This document shows positions 1-5,856 of a DNA stretch of 5,856 nucleotides, one piece after another. The translations under genes were made by a program, and so were the position numbers. Every line of letters begins with the position of its first letter. Within the stretch, counting starts at the first letter, position 1. The notes beneath the pieces are model-generated. The model saw nothing but the letters and a program-made list of their open reading frames with translations. It was not told where the DNA came from and did no database searches. Origin of the DNA: Gemmatimonadota bacterium (GTDB lineage: Bacteria > Orphanbacterota > Orphanbacteria > Orphanbacterales > Orphanbacteraceae). The stretch lies in contig JABDJQ010000128.1 in the NCBI GenBank assembly GCA_013002425.1, forward strand, positions 1 to 5,856, read 5' to 3'.

Positions 1-82
1 CCCACGGCAGCACGAGGCGACGCTCCTGCATCGTGGCACAGGCTCGCTCGAAGAGAACGTCCAATCGGGCACCTGCCGTGGG
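1..82. repeat. Long-range 10-bp inverted repeat in the gene-free end beside the tRNA
   Basis: CCCACGGCAG (1-10) and CTGCCGTGGG (73-82) are perfect inverted copies, GC-rich and 62 bases apart. Read on the minus strand, the segment lies 18 bases downstream of the tRNA and could fold as a closed stem with inner hairpins, for example CGATG-CAGGAG-CGTCG with one G-T pair. The stem may continue past the left window edge. I see no open frame, tRNA, SRP-RNA core or 6S-like bubble in bases 1-100, and no T-run that would make this an intrinsic terminator. A small structured RNA is possible but unproven. Confidence 0.5.
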
Positions 83-100
83 GAAGACGGGGAAGAGGAG

Positions 101-174
101 TGCAGGCGCAGGGATTCGAACCCCGGACACGCGGATTATGATTCCGCTGCTCTAACCAACTGAGCTACGCCGGC
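101..174 (-). tRNA. tRNA, anticodon CAU, most likely elongator tRNA-Met
   Basis: A full cloverleaf reads on the minus strand. The acceptor stem is GCCGGCG (174-168) with CGCCTGC (108-102), followed by TA at positions 8-9. The D arm is GCTC-AGTTGGTTA-GAGC, the anticodon arm GCGGA-ATCATAA-TCCGC with anticodon CAU, the variable loop GTGTC, and the T arm CGGGG-TTCGAAT-CCCTG. The discriminator is A (101) and CCA is not encoded. The initiator is excluded because the first base pair is G-C and the anticodon stem lacks the three G-C pairs of tRNA-fMet. Ile2 (lysidine-modified CAU) remains a less likely alternative. One acceptor pair, C3-U70 (172 and 104), is mismatched. The gene follows yfhO by 48 bp on the same strand and has its own promoter candidate. 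Confidence 0.95.
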
Positions 175-199
175 CCGTTTTCAAGCTAGACATGGAACG

Positions 200-226
200 G
201 TAATAGGGGGCGCGGATCGTTGTCAA
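200..226 (-). promoter_or_regulatory. Candidate sigma-70-type promoter for the tRNA
   Basis: On the minus strand a perfect -35 hexamer TTGACA (226-221) is followed after 15 bp by TATTAC (205-200), four of six matches to the -10 consensus. The spacer is shorter than the optimal 17 bp. Initiation would fall roughly 15-20 bases before the tRNA 5' end, a plausible leader for RNase P processing. The -35 box overlaps the stop codon of the YfhO gene (GAT TGA CA). No terminator is visible between the two genes, so read-through from the operon is also possible. Confidence 0.5.
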
Positions 227-2808
227 TCGCGTTTCTTCCGAAAGAGGTGGAGGGCGGTCAGCAGCAGATAGACCGCGCCTGCGACCGAAGAGAAGCGGAT
301 CCCCTTCCGCCAGCTTTCCGGGGCGTATCGGAGCACGATTTCGTGGTCGCCGCGAGGCACGGGAATGGCGCGAAACGTCGTATGGGCGCGGAGAATCGGC
401 GCCGCGACTCCGTCGACTTCGGCGCTCCAGCCGGGAACGTCGTTTTCGCAGACGAAAAGCAGGCCGTCGCGCGATGACGACGTCGTGACCCGGATCGTGC
501 CGCCGCTTCGCGTGAAGTCGCAGGCGTCGCCCGGGTCCCATGCAGGCGATGTACCCGTGAAGCCGGGGTCTTCCTCGAGAAGAATCGGGCCGCGGGCGTC
601 GAACGTGGCCGAGACGAGACGCGCGCGCGCGCTCCCGGCGTCGGTCACGACTTCGTAGTCATGGATCAGAAACGCGAACGGAAGCGCGTTCCGGTTTTCG
701 AGCACGGCCCAGGAGCTCATCGGCATGTAAGACGGATAGCGGTCCGCGATCGCGAAGCGTTCGCCCGAATGATTGAGTGCGGCCACCACGCGTTCCGGTT
801 CGAACGAGGGACCGACGAGCAGAGAGCGCATGCCGAGAAGATCCCAGACGGGGCGGTCGAGTTCGCCGATGCTCGAGAACGGGGCGATCCGTCTGCCGTC
901 GGGAAAGAGCGCGGGGGAAACCGCGCCGAAGATTGCTCCGTAACTGGCCGGCATGAGCGCGTTCACCCCCGCGATGTCATCGATGCCGTAGACGAGGGCC
1001 GTGTTCGGGGGCAGAAGATACTGGCCCCCGAGCCTCGCGATCCGTCCCGGCGCCCGGCTCAGCTTCTCGATCGAGGGGTGCGGCGCGAACGCGGTTTCGC
1101 GCGGCGAGTTCGTGTAATACGTGCGCGCGAACGTCGCCGTGTCGAAAACATGAATCAACAGAATCGCGCCGGCGGCCAGAAGAAACAGCGGGCTTGCGGC
1201 GATGGCGGTATCCGGGCGCCGCGATCGCGCCGCGACTTCGAACGCGACGCCGAGCAGCGCGAGCATGAGCGCGGCGCGCGCCACGCTCTTCCACGTGTGC
1301 GCTTTCCATGCGTCCGGCGGGACCTCGGGATTCAGGAGGGTCGGAAACCAGGCGGCCGCAACGGGCGGCATCTGCATCGTTCCCCCGAACTCGAATCGCA
1401 TGCCCGAGCCCGTGGTCAGGTTCGCGCGCTGCGTCTCCAGATACGAACGGGACGCGGCACGATGAATCGCGTCGCCGCCGAGGGCGAACGCGATCACGAG
1501 CAGGAGGGAGGCGCCGATCATCCATCGCCCGGCGCGTGACGGACCGGGGGCGGCGCCCGCATCTTTGCCTCGCATGTCCTCTCCCTGCCGATCCTCGCGC
1601 CGCGTTTCGAAGAGCGCGTTCCACCCGAGACCGGCGAGAACGCAAAGCGCGAACAGAAATGGGAACTGCAGTCGATGGAGTTCTGACGAAAAGCGGGCGA
1701 ACGGAACGAGTTTGTAATAGAGCGAATAGGCGTGCGACGAAAACAGCAGGAGCAGGCTCGTGGCGGCGACGGCGAGAAAAAACCATTTCTCACGCCGGCG
1801 CGAATGCACGAGGGCCAGAAGCGCGAGCGCCAGCGTCGCGAGTCCTGCATAGCCGAGGAAACCGATGTCGTTCGGGTGCGGAATCGGGCCGTCGAAAGCG
1901 TGAATCCAATAGGTTTCGTCGACCGGATTTCCGAAGAAGTCGGGCACGAGCGCGCGAATCGCCGTAATCGGCTCCGGTTGATGAACGTTCACGATCTTGT
2001 CGAGGGGGATGGCGGTTCGATCGGAAAGCGAGCCGAGTTCTTTCGTGGGAAGAAGCTGAAACAGCACGAGCCCGATCCCGAGTGCCACCCCGGCGCCCGC
2101 AGAAGCGATGCCGATCCACCGCTTCTTCGCCCCCGCCTCGAAAAGAGCGTACGCTCCGGCGATGATCAGCGAGTAAAGGATCGTCTGCGGAAATCCGCCG
2201 AGAAAGAGCATGGCGACCACAAGCGGAAGCGCGAGCCATCCGCGGCCGTGCACGGCGCGCCTCACCGCCAGCAGCAGGAACGGAAGCCAGCACCCTGTCG
2301 TGATGTGCACGGGATGGCCGATGTACGTCGCGAAGTACGCGTTGAATCCGAATGCGATCGCACCGAGCGCGCCGCCCCATGGGCCGACGCCGAGCGCGCG
2401 CAGAAACAGGAAGAGCCCGAGAGCGCCCGCCAGCAGATGAACGTAGAGGAAGATCCCCGTCGCCCGGAGCGCGTCGAATCGATAGAGAATCAGGTTCAGG
2501 GGGTGATAGACGCCTGACTGAAAATCCGCGAGATGCGGTGTGCCGCCGAGCACGTGCGGGTTCCAGAGAGGCGCTTCGCCGGCGCGCATCGACTCCTGCG
2601 ACAGCCAGCGCCGCGGGAAGTACGTGATCGCCGAGTCGTCGCGGAACCCGGGGGCGCGGGCTTCGAGCGCGGGCGCTTCCGTGCGCCACGGGAGCCAGCG
2701 GGCCATGTTCGCGGTAATGAGAACGCGGCTCCCGAAAAGGATATCACTGAAGAAGAGGGTGAAGGTCAGCGCGACGAGGACGATCGCGATCGCGGATTGT
2801 TTGGACAA
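223..2808 (-). CDS. YfhO-family multi-pass membrane protein, probable GT-C-like glycosyltransferase
   Basis: The protein has 861 residues, typical of YfhO proteins. The start is TTG 2808, the only start codon between the in-frame stop TGA (2812-2814) and the first hydrophobic helix (residues 6-25). The first extracytoplasmic loop carries the family hallmark: DDSAITYFP (57-65), then GEAPLWNPHVLGGTPHLADFQSG (77-99) and YHPLN (101-105). By GT-C analogy Asp57 or Asp58 may be catalytic. About a dozen membrane segments follow. PNTALVYGIDDIAG lies in the large second extracytoplasmic region, and the C-terminus has the PGWSAEVDG and FRAIPVPRGDHEI β-domain motifs followed by a last helix and a basic tail (FRKKRD). 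In Bacillus, YfhO moves a sugar from a lipid carrier made by the GT2 enzyme CsbB to lipoteichoic acid; here a GT2 gene lies 17 bp upstream, which supports a similar pairing. The acceptor is unknown: glycan, glycolipid or protein. Family is secure, activity inferred. Confidence 0.9.
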   Translation of the reverse strand: MSKQSAIAIVLVALTFTLFFSDILFGSRVLITANMARWLPWRTEAPALEARAPGFRDDSAITYFPRRWLSQESMRAGEAPLWNPHVLGGTPHLADFQSGVYHPLNLILYRFDALRATGIFLYVHLLAGALGLFLFLRALGVGPWGGALGAIAFGFNAYFATYIGHPVHITTGCWLPFLLLAVRRAVHGRGWLALPLVVAMLFLGGFPQTILYSLIIAGAYALFEAGAKKRWIGIASAGAGVALGIGLVLFQLLPTKELGSLSDRTAIPLDKIVNVHQPEPITAIRALVPDFFGNPVDETYWIHAFDGPIPHPNDIGFLGYAGLATLALALLALVHSRRREKWFFLAVAATSLLLLFSSHAYSLYYKLVPFARFSSELHRLQFPFLFALCVLAGLGWNALFETRREDRQGEDMRGKDAGAAPGPSRAGRWMIGASLLLVIAFALGGDAIHRAASRSYLETQRANLTTGSGMRFEFGGTMQMPPVAAAWFPTLLNPEVPPDAWKAHTWKSVARAALMLALLGVAFEVAARSRRPDTAIAASPLFLLAAGAILLIHVFDTATFARTYYTNSPRETAFAPHPSIEKLSRAPGRIARLGGQYLLPPNTALVYGIDDIAGVNALMPASYGAIFGAVSPALFPDGRRIAPFSSIGELDRPVWDLLGMRSLLVGPSFEPERVVAALNHSGERFAIADRYPSYMPMSSWAVLENRNALPFAFLIHDYEVVTDAGSARARLVSATFDARGPILLEEDPGFTGTSPAWDPGDACDFTRSGGTIRVTTSSSRDGLLFVCENDVPGWSAEVDGVAAPILRAHTTFRAIPVPRGDHEIVLRYAPESWRKGIRFSSVAGAVYLLLTALHLFRKKRD

Positions 2809-2811
2809 ACG

Positions 2812-2819
2812 TCACCACC
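2812..2819 (-). promoter_or_regulatory. Ribosome binding site supporting the TTG start of the YfhO gene
   Basis: GGTGGTGA reads on the minus strand just before TTG 2808. Its GGTGA part can pair with the UCACC of the 16S rRNA tail, though only three bases separate it from the start codon. An in-frame TGA lies within the same bases, so no longer N-terminus is possible. Confidence 0.5.
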
Positions 2820-2825
2820 GGTCGG

Positions 2826-3533
2826 TCAGTTGCGGCGAAGATCTTTCCAGAGATCGAACATCTGCGCGATCGTCATCGCGATCTCTTTCACGCGATAACG
2901 CGAGCCTCCCTCGCGCCTGCGAAAGTGCGTGACACCCACCTGCACGATGCGAAAGCCGGCCTTGCGCGCCTTGAGAAGCACTTCGGCGTCGATCAGGCCC
3001 CGCGTCGACTTCAGTTCGATCCTGTCGAATACTTCACGTCGATACAGTTTGAATCCGCAGTTTACGTCCTTGAACGGAAGATCGAAGAAGACGCGAAGCG
3101 AAGTATTGTAAACCCACGACACGATCTTCCGCTCCCACGTGTCCATGCGTTTGATCTTGTATGCGGAAACGATGTCGGCGTCTTCGATCAGCGGGATGAG
3201 CTTCGGCATTTCCGCGATGTCGAACTGGAGGTCGCCGTCCGTGTAGAAGATGAAGTCGAGCTTCGCCTCTTTGAACCCCGTGCGGAGGGCGCTGCCGTAG
3301 CCGCGGTTCTGCTCGTGGTGAACGACGCGGATGCGGCGGTGCTCCGACGCGAGGCGATCGGCGATTTCGCCGGTGCGGTCGGTGGAACCGTCGTCGACGA
3401 TAATGACCTCGTAATCCGAGGCGACCTCACGCAGAACCTTGTCGGCCCGCAGCGCGAGCTCCTCCACGGTCTTCTCCTCGTTGCATGCGGGGAAGAAGAA
3501 CGAGATCGCCGGCTTTTCCAGAGGGCGCGCCAC
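2826..3533 (-). CDS. Family 2 glycosyltransferase, polyprenyl/dolichyl-phosphate sugar synthase type
   Basis: I place the start at GTG 3533, giving 235 residues. The frame is open up to an ATG at 3623, but those extra 30 residues lie inside the sulfatase-like gene, are low-complexity, and precede the normal GT2 N-terminus. The GTG is one base after the upstream stop (TGA-C-GTG), with a G-run at 3542-3547 as a possible ribosome site, so translation is probably coupled. The GT-A fold is clear: AISFFFPACNEE (9-20), VIIVDDGSTD (43-52) for nucleotide binding, NRGYGSALRTGF (76-87), and TDGDLQFD (98-105) as the DXD metal site. FKDVNCGFKLYRR and a GLIDAEVLLKARKAG stretch complete the DPM1-like pattern. 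No C-terminal membrane helices or GtrA domain are present, so it is a short soluble or peripheral enzyme. It probably transfers a sugar from a nucleotide donor to undecaprenyl phosphate at the cytoplasmic face, supplying the membrane glycosyltransferases next to it. Sugar identity cannot be read from sequence. Confidence 0.88.
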   Translation of the reverse strand: MARPLEKPAISFFFPACNEEKTVEELALRADKVLREVASDYEVIIVDDGSTDRTGEIADRLASEHRRIRVVHHEQNRGYGSALRTGFKEAKLDFIFYTDGDLQFDIAEMPKLIPLIEDADIVSAYKIKRMDTWERKIVSWVYNTSLRVFFDLPFKDVNCGFKLYRREVFDRIELKSTRGLIDAEVLLKARKAGFRIVQVGVTHFRRREGGSRYRVKEIAMTIAQMFDLWKDLRRN

Positions 3534-3534
3534 G

Positions 3535-4938
3535 TCAGTCGCCCCCCATGTAGCCGAGGGCTTCGAGCACTTTGCGTTCTTCGTCGGAGAGTTCCGGGAA
3601 GTCGACGTCTCGGGACCCGGCACGCACGTCGTCGAGCAGCTGCTTCATCTCGGCGTATTTCTCGGGATCGCTTTCCGCACGGTTGTTGAGTTCGTTCGGA
3701 TCGTCGGCAAGCCAGTAGAGCTGCCGGACGTCGGAGCCTTCTTCCTCGATGATCTTCCAGCCGTTGTAGCGGACGGAGTGGCGCGGCTCGGTCTTCCAGT
3801 TCGGCTTGGGACCGAACAGTTCCGCGAGCACGGGAACGTCGCTCAATTCCTCTCCATCGAAAACGGGCGTCAGCGTGCGTCCGTCGAATTCGTCTTCCGT
3901 AGCGATGGCGAGCATTTCGAGCAGCGTCGGAACGAGGTCGACCGAACGCACGGTGCTCTGCACGATTCGGCCGCCGTCGGCGAGGCCGGGCGCCGCGATG
4001 ATCAGGGGCACCTGAATCGACGGGTCGTAGAGCATGATGTCGTGACCGAAGTAACGGTCACGTTCGTAGAGCATTTCGCCGTGATCCGCCGTCAGGATGA
4101 CGATCGTCCTTTCCGCCATCCCCGATTCTTCGAGCTGGTCGAGAATGATGCCGACCTGCTGATCCGTATAGGCCACTTCGCCGTCATAAAGGCCCCGGAT
4201 GCTCTGAATGTCCTCTTCGCTGAGGTCGATGTACCCTTTCCAGAGCTGCTCGAGCGTGAGCTTGTCGGCCTGCAGATTCGTATTGCCCCGGTAGTCGTAT
4301 TTGAGGCGCTGCGACTGCGGCGGCTCGTACGGCTTGTGCGGGTGAAACCAGTGAATCCACGCGAACGTGGGCTGCTCGGAAGGAGCCGCGAGATACTGGC
4401 CGACCGCTTCTGTCAGGATGTCGAAGCCCGAACTGGCCCGGATCCGGTTCGCCTCTTCGGCATTGTAGTTGTAGCGACGCCAGAACGTATCGAACCCCTG
4501 GCCGATGCCGTATCGATTGTCGAGGACGTGCGACGAAATGAACGCGCCCGTCCGGTACCCTTCCGCATGCAGGTATTCCGCAAGCGTCGTCTTGTCTTCT
4601 TCGAGCGTATACGCGTGGCTCAGCACGCCGTGGGACTTCGGGTAGAGCCCGGTCAGGATCGACGTGTGCGAGGGGAGGGTGAGAGGCATCGCCGCGAACG
4701 CGTTCGCGAACAGAACGCCGCGCTCCGCCAGGCGATCCATGTTCGGGGTGGCGGCGTACATGCCGCCGTAACACCCGAGGCGATCCGCGCGGAGCGTGTC
4801 GATCGTGATCAGAAGCACGTTCCACGGCTTCTCGCGCTGCAGGCCGCAGCCGAATCCCGCCAGAAGGCCTCCCGCGAGCAGAACCGCTCCATATAAAAAG
4901 AGGCGCCCGGGAATCCGTTTGCCGCCCATGCCCGTCAT
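3535..4938 (-). CDS. Membrane-anchored sulfatase-like protein (alkaline phosphatase superfamily) with Thr at the nucleophile position
   Basis: This complete 467-residue protein starts at ATG 4938, six bases after a strong AAGGAG; the ATG at 4929 is too far from that site. Residues 12-31 form a hydrophobic leader ending in GFGC, so it is either a lipoprotein (weak lipobox, Cys31) or an N-terminally anchored periplasmic protein. The sulfatase core follows: VLLITIDTLRADRLGCYG (41-58) supplies metal ligand Asp47; PLTLPSHTSILTG (85-97) is the active-site signature; WFHPHKPYEPP is at 197-207; LYDGEVAYTD at 250-259; TADHGEM (283-289) and GHD (298-300) supply the remaining metal ligands. The C-terminus LSDEERKVLEALGY is typical of this subgroup. 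True sulfatases carry Cys or Ser in C/S-x-P-S-R, converted to formylglycine; here the motif is T87-L-P-S-H. Threonine is the nucleophile in phosphoethanolamine transferases, LtaS and NPP phosphodiesterases, so a phospho-ester or phospho-transfer substrate is at least as likely as a sulfate ester. Its stop lies one base before the glycosyltransferase start. Confidence 0.9.
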   Translation of the reverse strand: MTGMGGKRIPGRLFLYGAVLLAGGLLAGFGCGLQREKPWNVLLITIDTLRADRLGCYGGMYAATPNMDRLAERGVLFANAFAAMPLTLPSHTSILTGLYPKSHGVLSHAYTLEEDKTTLAEYLHAEGYRTGAFISSHVLDNRYGIGQGFDTFWRRYNYNAEEANRIRASSGFDILTEAVGQYLAAPSEQPTFAWIHWFHPHKPYEPPQSQRLKYDYRGNTNLQADKLTLEQLWKGYIDLSEEDIQSIRGLYDGEVAYTDQQVGIILDQLEESGMAERTIVILTADHGEMLYERDRYFGHDIMLYDPSIQVPLIIAAPGLADGGRIVQSTVRSVDLVPTLLEMLAIATEDEFDGRTLTPVFDGEELSDVPVLAELFGPKPNWKTEPRHSVRYNGWKIIEEEGSDVRQLYWLADDPNELNNRAESDPEKYAEMKQLLDDVRAGSRDVDFPELSDEERKVLEALGYMGGD

Positions 4939-4944
4939 GAACCT

Positions 4945-4950
4945 CTCCTT
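4945..4950 (-). promoter_or_regulatory. Ribosome binding site of the sulfatase-like gene
   Basis: AAGGAG on the minus strand sits six bases before ATG 4938 and fifteen before the next in-frame ATG (4929). It therefore decides the start and is the strongest Shine-Dalgarno sequence in the window. Confidence 0.8.
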
Positions 4951-4965
4951 GAGGTGAAAAATCCG

Positions 4966-4980
4966 TATCTTCCAAAGATA
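4966..4980. repeat. Short perfect inverted repeat upstream of the sulfatase-like gene
   Basis: TATCTT-CCA-AAGATA has 6-bp arms and a 3-base centre. It lies in the 61-bp gap between the DUF2723-like gene and the sulfatase-like gene, 27 bp before the latter's start. On the minus strand it is followed by CGGATTTTT, but the stem is AT-rich and too weak for a convincing intrinsic terminator. It may be an operator-like site, a weak mRNA hairpin or chance. I see no clear -35/-10 promoter in this gap. Confidence 0.35.
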
Positions 4981-4999
4981 AAGGGGGTTCCGGGGACCG

Positions 5000-5856
5000 T
5001 CAATCTGATTTCGCCCGTACCTCGAAGAGCCCGTGCACGCTCACGACATGATACTCCCGGCGAATTTCCACGGTGATGTCTTCCGCGTAGACGACCGCCG
5101 GAGGCACGAGGCGCCGGATCGCGTTCCCGTACCCCTTGCGCGAGAGCGAATGAACGTGGACGTCGGGCCGCAGCCCTTCCACGGTCTGCAGGTAACGCAG
5201 ATACGCCGCGCGCCCCCACGGCATCAGGACGTGAGCCCCGTCCGCGAGATCGCTCGTCATGATCGCGCGCTCCGTCGTGAGCGTGGTCTGCGCATGCTGA
5301 TAGCCGACGTCGTTCGCCGCCCGCTTCGTCACGTCCCGCGCATTCAGCGCCGCGAGCGCGGCGAGTCCGGCGAAAGCGAGCGCGCGCCCCGCGGCCGGAG
5401 AACGGAGGAGCGATTCGAGAAGCCTTCTCACGTCCTCGAGCAGGATCCCCGCCCCCGCGGCGAGCATCATCGACGAGGGAATCAGGAAGTCTTCCCAGTC
5501 GATCGAGTTGAAGTTTCCGTAGAACAGCGTGTTGACGCCGAATACATAGACGAGCAGCAGTGACTCGCCCCGCATTCCCGCGTATCCCCGCGGTCCGGCG
5601 AAGATGCCGCGCAGCAGCCCCGCGATGCCGAGCCCGAGAAAGAGCGTGCCGAGGCTGCCGCGGAAGTAATCGGGGAAGCGGGGGAACATTTCGTCCGCCG
5701 TCTCCCCGAACCAGCTGAGCTTGCGTTTCGGGCCCGCGCCGGAAAGTTTATAGCGAAAGCGTTCGGAGAACGTCGTGCCGGCGACCTCTTCGTCGACGAG
5801 GCCCCATTCCACTTTCGTCTGGATTTCGTCGAACGCGTTGTTCGGCGGGTTCACGC
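5000..5856 (-). CDS. C-terminal part of a multi-pass membrane protein, probably DUF2723 / GT-C-like (5' end outside window)
   Basis: Only the last ~285 residues are present. The frame stays open to the right edge, so the GTG at 5854 is probably an internal valine rather than the start. The visible part begins with a hydrophilic stretch opening NPPNN and running to about residue 60. Hydrophobic segments follow near residues 67-86, 97-113, 122-141 and 155-172. A soluble C-terminal tail of about 110 residues ends at TGA (5000-5002). The segment NFNSIDWEDFLIPS (114-127), an acidic loop leading into a membrane helix, resembles the C-terminal part of DUF2723 proteins, the family that includes TMEM260-type O-mannosyltransferases. 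That assignment comes from recalled family pattern, not a search. Catalytic residues of GT-C enzymes lie in N-terminal loops and would be off the window, so activity cannot be judged. The tail may sit outside the cytoplasm. The gene precedes the sulfatase-like gene by 61 bp on the same strand. An alternative is another GT-C or uncharacterised polytopic protein. Confidence 0.6.
   Translation of the reverse strand, partial: VNPPNNAFDEIQTKVEWGLVDEEVAGTTFSERFRYKLSGAGPKRKLSWFGETADEMFPRFPDYFRGSLGTLFLGLGIAGLLRGIFAGPRGYAGMRGESLLLVYVFGVNTLFYGNFNSIDWEDFLIPSSMMLAAGAGILLEDVRRLLESLLRSPAAGRALAFAGLAALAALNARDVTKRAANDVGYQHAQTTLTTERAIMTSDLADGAHVLMPWGRAAYLRYLQTVEGLRPDVHVHSLSRKGYGNAIRRLVPPAVVYAEDITVEIRREYHVVSVHGLFEVRAKSD

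Noticed and set aside
1..100. A small SRP RNA (4.5S) or 6S RNA gene
   Set aside because: Neither strand has the conserved GGAAGGAGCAGCC-like SRP tip or a 6S-type central bubble; only the closing stem is seen.
101..174. A tRNA-linked integration site with a mobile element
   Set aside because: No second copy of the tRNA 3' end, integrase or other mobility gene appears in the window.
661..1539. A 292-codon plus-strand open frame opposite the YfhO gene, with other frames of 83 to 299 codons on both strands
   Set aside because: The products are Arg/Glu/Ala-rich low-complexity translations without motifs, as expected from shadow frames of a GC-rich gene.
3534..3623. An ATG start at 3623 for the glycosyltransferase
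   Set aside because: It would add 30 residues read entirely within the sulfatase-like coding region and not resembling any GT2 N-terminus; GTG 3533 fits the family start and gene spacing.
3439..4896. A 485-codon open frame on the plus strand, antisense to the sulfatase-like and glycosyltransferase genes
   Set aside because: The protein has no recognisable domain and runs opposite clear, motif-rich genes; such long antisense frames are common in GC-rich DNA.
4966..4980. An intrinsic terminator after the DUF2723-like gene
   Set aside because: The hairpin is only six AT-rich base pairs and the T-run begins four bases (CGGA) after the stem; it is too weak to claim.

Overview
The window is GC-rich (about 60% or more by eye) bacterial DNA with a single minus-strand gene train. 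Reading in the direction of transcription (high to low coordinates), it holds four protein genes and a tRNA: (1) the C-terminal part of a multi-pass membrane protein, probably DUF2723/GT-C-like, cut by the right edge; (2) a membrane-anchored or lipoprotein sulfatase-like protein of the alkaline phosphatase superfamily; (3) a short family 2 glycosyltransferase resembling dolichyl/polyprenyl-phosphate sugar synthases; (4) a large YfhO-family membrane protein; (5) a tRNA with anticodon CAU, most likely elongator tRNA-Met. The last ~100 bases (1-100) show no gene but contain a striking 10-bp inverted repeat.

Genes 2-4 are tightly packed (1-bp and 17-bp gaps) and gene 1 lies 61 bp upstream, so all four may form one operon. 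The likely theme is sugar or phospho-group decoration outside the cytoplasm. The GT2 enzyme would load a sugar onto a lipid phosphate at the inner membrane face. YfhO, and possibly the DUF2723-like protein, would use lipid-linked sugars on the outer face. The sulfatase-like protein would act in the periplasm or on the cell surface. The GT2-YfhO adjacency recalls the Bacillus CsbB-YfhO pair that glycosylates lipoteichoic acid; extending that role to this organism is inference.

The organism cannot be named from this window. High GC, a tRNA gene without encoded CCA, a TLPSH-type sulfatase-like protein, and DUF2723-like plus YfhO-like proteins together suit an uncultured Gram-negative-type lineage, for example of the FCB group, Acidobacteriota, Myxococcota or related candidate phyla. 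There is no sign of phage, insertion sequences, CRISPR or recent transfer. The content is mostly recognisable; the most interesting points are the threonine in the sulfatase-like active site, the gene combination, and the unexplained inverted repeat beside the tRNA.
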